Positions 16,067 through 18,962 of a stretch of DNA of 18,962 bases are shown piece by piece (position 1 is the first letter of the stretch; each line of letters begins with the position of its first letter). The DNA is from JALUUH01 sp964636675 (GTDB taxonomy: Bacteria > Pseudomonadota > Gammaproteobacteria > S012-40). A program made the position numbers and the translations under genes. The notes below the pieces were generated by a model. That model had not been told where the DNA came from, ran no database searches, and saw only the letters and a program-made list of their open reading frames with translations. The DNA is taken from assembly GCA_964636675.1 (NCBI GenBank), contig CAZWUO010000053.1:1-18962 (forward strand). Reading direction: 5' to 3'.

Positions 16067-16747
16067 TTACCCTGAATACTCAATGCCGCCAAACACACGA
16101 TCTTTTGGCCTTGCCGAGTATAATCTATCGTTTAAAATTTTTTGCCACACAGAATCTGGTAATAAATACTTTGGCGCCTCTCCTTGCGCAATCAACTTGC
16201 GAATCAGGGTTGCGGAAATATCTAATTGTGTTACTGCAACCGAAAATATTTTTCCCGCAGAACATTGCCTAATATCTGCACCATTTTGAGTAATATATTT
16301 TTGCACGATCTCACCCATACGACTCTGTGACCACAATACTTTTCCTGGTCGCTGGGCAATCACGATATTGGCAAGATCCAATATTTCCTGCCACCGATAC
16401 CAACGATCAAAATCTGCAAAAGCATCAGAACCGACAAGCAAACAAAGAGAAACATTTTGCCCTAGCTCACTGCGTATTTCGTGCAAGGTATCAAAAGTAT
16501 AGGAAGGGCCTAGCCGAGTATACTCTCGATCATCAATCGAAAAAGTAGGCTCATCTGCAAGCGCCAACTCAAGCATAGCAACGCGCTTTGCGAATGACTC
16601 AATAGCCAAACTACGATGCGGTGGGTTAGCGCACGGCAAAAATTTTACTTTCTCCAAACCGAGTGCTTGCCGTACCTCGAACGCGATCCGCAAATGTCCA
16701 AAATGAATAGGATCAAAAGTACCCCCGAGTATACCTATCGCTTTCAT
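16067..16747 (-). CDS. nadD: Nicotinate-nucleotide adenylyltransferase NadD
   Basis: NadD joins nicotinate mononucleotide and ATP to give deamido-NAD in NAD synthesis. The 226-residue protein opens with GILGGTFDPIHFGHLRIA (5-22), containing the nucleotidyltransferase GxFDPxHxGH motif. PCANPPHR and LLVGSDAFADFDRWYRWQEI follow, and DISATLIRKLI near the C-terminus is the second nucleotide-binding motif (ISxTxxR type). The ribosome-binding site AAGAG is weak. A 19-bp gap separates it from proA, an order also known from Pseudomonas. Confidence 0.97.
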   Translation of the reverse strand: MKAIGILGGTFDPIHFGHLRIAFEVRQALGLEKVKFLPCANPPHRSLAIESFAKRVAMLELALADEPTFSIDDREYTRLGPSYTFDTLHEIRSELGQNVSLCLLVGSDAFADFDRWYRWQEILDLANIVIAQRPGKVLWSQSRMGEIVQKYITQNGADIRQCSAGKIFSVAVTQLDISATLIRKLIAQGEAPKYLLPDSVWQKILNDRLYSARPKDRVFGGIEYSG

Positions 16748-16766
16748 TTACTGATCTCTTAGCTCG

Positions 16767-18029
16767 CTACTCGCGGATATGCCCATCACCTAACACAATA
16801 AACTTCTGCGAAGTTAAACCGGCTAAACCCACTGGGCCACGAACATGAAATTTATCCGTACTAATTCCAATTTCAGCACCTAAACCATATTCAAAACCAT
16901 CTGCAAATCGCGTTGAAGTATTTACCATCACCGAACTCGAATCCACCTCCGTGAGAAACTGACGGGCGCGTGTATAATCTTCCGTCACGATAGATTCAGT
17001 ATGCAAGGAACCATGTGCGTGTATATGATCTATGGCCGCATTGACATTCGCCACCACTTTAATTGAGAGGATGGGCGCAAGATATTCTTCGTCCCAGTCA
17101 GCATCTGTTGCCGCGATGGCAAAATCCAAAATCTCACAGCTTGTTTTACAACCGCGTAGCTCGACGCCTTTTGCTTGATACATGCTCGCTAATGGTGGCA
17201 AAACTTCACGTGCTATTCCTTCAGCAACCAGCAAGGTTTCCATTGTATTACACGTACCATAACGCTGTGTTTTTGCATTAAACGCAATGGCGATTGCTTT
17301 TTTCAGATCTGCTTTATCATCGATGTAAACATGACAAACGCCGTGTAAATGTTTGATGACAGGCACCCGAGCCTCTGCGCTAATCCGTTCGATTAAACCT
17401 TTGCCGCCACGTGGAATAATGACATCAACGAAGGTCTGCATTTTCACTAACTCGCCCACCGCAGCCCGATCGGTCAATTCCAGGACTTGCACAACATCCG
17501 CAGACAAGTTCGCTGCGTGCAATCCTTGTTTTATGCACACAGCAATGGCTTGATTAGAACGAATCGCCTCCGAGCCACCACGTAGTATTGCGGCATTGCC
17601 CGATTTCAAACAAAGCGCAGCAGCATCAACGGTGACATTGGGTCGTGACTCATAGATGATGCCAATAACCCCGAGAGGCACGCGCATTTTTCCAACTTGG
17701 ATGCCGGATGGCTGATAATTCAGATCGGAAATTTCCCCTACCGGATCGGCTAATGCCGCCACTTGGCGTACTCCTTCCACCATACCTGCAATGCGTTCCG
17801 GGGTTAACTCAAGCCTATCCAACAGCGCAGCATCTAGACCTTTTGCCTCGCCCGCTTGCATATCTTGCTGATTAGCAGCAAGAATATTTTGTTCATTAGC
17901 AGCCATCGCATTTGCTATCGCAATTAAAGCGGCATTTTTTTTCGCTGTGTTCGCGCGGGATAATTCACGAGCAGCTGTGCGCGCACGCTGGCCTATATCC
18001 ATCATGTAGTTTTTAATATCAGTCATCAT
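16767..18029 (-). CDS. proA: Gamma-glutamyl phosphate reductase ProA
   Basis: ProA reduces gamma-glutamyl phosphate with NADPH to glutamate semialdehyde, the second step of proline synthesis. The 420 residues match the family. C260 in [13 protein letters not shown] is the catalytic thiol of this aldehyde-dehydrogenase relative. [16 protein letters not shown] (118-133), LRGGSEA (149-155), IPRGGKGLI and [11 protein letters not shown] are characteristic. Two adjacent ATG codons begin the gene. The first overlaps the holA stop as ATGA, the second directly follows, so translational coupling is likely. proB, the partner kinase, is not in the window. Confidence 0.97.
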   Translation of the reverse strand: MMTDIKNYMMDIGQRARTAARELSRANTAKKNAALIAIANAMAANEQNILAANQQDMQAGEAKGLDAALLDRLELTPERIAGMVEGVRQVAALADPVGEISDLNYQPSGIQVGKMRVPLGVIGIIYESRPNVTVDAAALCLKSGNAAILRGGSEAIRSNQAIAVCIKQGLHAANLSADVVQVLELTDRAAVGELVKMQTFVDVIIPRGGKGLIERISAEARVPVIKHLHGVCHVYIDDKADLKKAIAIAFNAKTQRYGTCNTMETLLVAEGIAREVLPPLASMYQAKGVELRGCKTSCEILDFAIAATDADWDEEYLAPILSIKVVANVNAAIDHIHAHGSLHTESIVTEDYTRARQFLTEVDSSSVMVNTSTRFADGFEYGLGAEIGISTDKFHVRGPVGLAGLTSQKFIVLGDGHIRE

Positions 18030-18962
18030 TTTTCTCTCAATAAATGGGTTCCACTCATAGCAAGACTTAATTTCAATAACTCATCCCACGAGCTACCTTT
18101 TAACAATCCCTTATTTAGCTTATCTAATTTGGCTGCTCTTTGCAGCAAGCCCTGCCATTGAAAAGCATTCAACTTATTCACCGCCTGTTTCATTATGGGT
18201 ATCTTGGTTTTCCAAATCCGCTGTGCTTGCATTAAATCTGCAAGGTTTTTTCCCTGGGCTTGGCCTATTGCTAGCTGAGTCAAAACGCGTATTTCGCGCA
18301 CCAAACCCCAGGCAATCAACGTTGGCTCGACACCGGATGATTGTAAATTAGCAAGTATACGCACAACCCGTTCTGATTTTCCTGCCAATGCAGCATCGAC
18401 TAAGGCAAACACATCGAACTTAGCGCTATCGGTCACTTGATCCATTACGACGTCTAGATCAATCACACCTTGTGTCGTCAGCACCAGTTTTTCGATCTCC
18501 TGAGCCGCAGATAACAAATTCCCTTCTGCTCTTTCCGCTAACAAATGCGCCGCATCAGGCGTAATACTCAAACCTTTTCGGCGTACCCTATTAGCGACCC
18601 ATCCCTGGAGCTGGTTCTCGGCAAGCGGCCATACCTGAACACTGACACCTGCTTTTTCCAGCGTTTTAAACCATTTGGTTTTTTGCGTTGCCTGGTCAAG
18701 CTTCGGCGCGCTGAGTAACAACAAGTTATCGCTTGATGGTGTCGATATATAATTTAACAAGGCTTTTGACCCAGCATCACCCAGCTTCGGCGAAGTCAAA
18801 CGCAATTCAATAATTTTCTTTTCCGCAAACAAAGACAATTCATTGGCAGCTTGCAACAAACCCCGCCAATCAAAAGATTTCTCTACATGCATAATATCAC
18901 GCCCGGAAAAACCTTGGTCTCTACCCGCCAAACGTATTTTATCTATGCACTCAGACAATTGT
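18026..18962 (-). CDS. holA: DNA polymerase III delta subunit HolA, N-terminus beyond window
   Basis: Delta is the clamp-loader subunit that opens the beta clamp. The frame is open to the end of the window; about 310 residues are visible versus about 343 in E. coli. A TTG at 18956-18958 can be read as a start, but the aligned sequence (LSECIDKIR against the E. coli LLQESQDAVR region) shows about 30 residues missing, including the start. So the gene continues past 18962. Matching elements are the [15 protein letters not shown] strand, [33 protein letters not shown] and the helical C-terminus. It overlaps proA by 4 nt, starting the block proA-nadD-rsfS-rlmH. Confidence 0.93.
   Translation of the reverse strand, partial: QLSECIDKIRLAGRDQGFSGRDIMHVEKSFDWRGLLQAANELSLFAEKKIIELRLTSPKLGDAGSKALLNYISTPSSDNLLLLSAPKLDQATQKTKWFKTLEKAGVSVQVWPLAENQLQGWVANRVRRKGLSITPDAAHLLAERAEGNLLSAAQEIEKLVLTTQGVIDLDVVMDQVTDSAKFDVFALVDAALAGKSERVVRILANLQSSGVEPTLIAWGLVREIRVLTQLAIGQAQGKNLADLMQAQRIWKTKIPIMKQAVNKLNAFQWQGLLQRAAKLDKLNKGLLKGSSWDELLKLSLAMSGTHLLREK

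Overview
The window reads as a chromosomal segment of a gammaproteobacterium, probably free-living and flagellated. The main basis is the gene order holA-proA-nadD-rsfS-rlmH followed by maf-rng-yhdP-nitrilase-tldD-pmbA. This combines blocks known from Pseudomonas and enterobacterial relatives; in E. coli maf(yhdE)-rng-yhdP-tldD lies behind mreBCD. Genus cannot be set from the sequence alone. No rRNA, tRNA, CRISPR, insertion sequence or prophage gene was seen.

Left part (1-5,075) is a mosaic of short units on both strands. The 5' half of purD lies on the minus strand. A 368-bp spacer follows, then two very small plus-strand genes: a secreted OB-fold-like protein and a YjfB-type motility protein. 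The second has a sigma-28-like promoter in front and a strong intrinsic terminator behind. Next are a shortened, divergent MoeA-like protein, rsmJ (minus), a YqgE/AlgH-family protein with an export signal, and a Nudix hydrolase whose start codon sits directly on the T-tract of a hairpin.

Right part (5,106-18,962) is entirely minus-strand housekeeping. The upstream block is holA (partial), proA, nadD, rsfS and rlmH, tightly packed with a 4-nt overlap and gaps of 19, 8 and 7 nt. It covers the replication clamp loader, proline synthesis, NAD synthesis, ribosome silencing and 23S rRNA methylation. After a 255-bp gap carrying a good extended -10 promoter comes the second block: maf, rng, yhdP, a Nit1-like amidase, tldD and pmbA. 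It covers nucleotide-pool cleaning, RNA processing, envelope lipid homeostasis, metabolite repair and the TldD/TldE peptidase.

No clear new multi-gene system is visible. The best candidates for something undescribed are the exported AlgH relative, the domain-IV-less MoeA relative with altered active-site motifs, and the putatively flagellar-regulated 68-residue gene. Function calls rest on remembered family motifs and gene order, without a database search.
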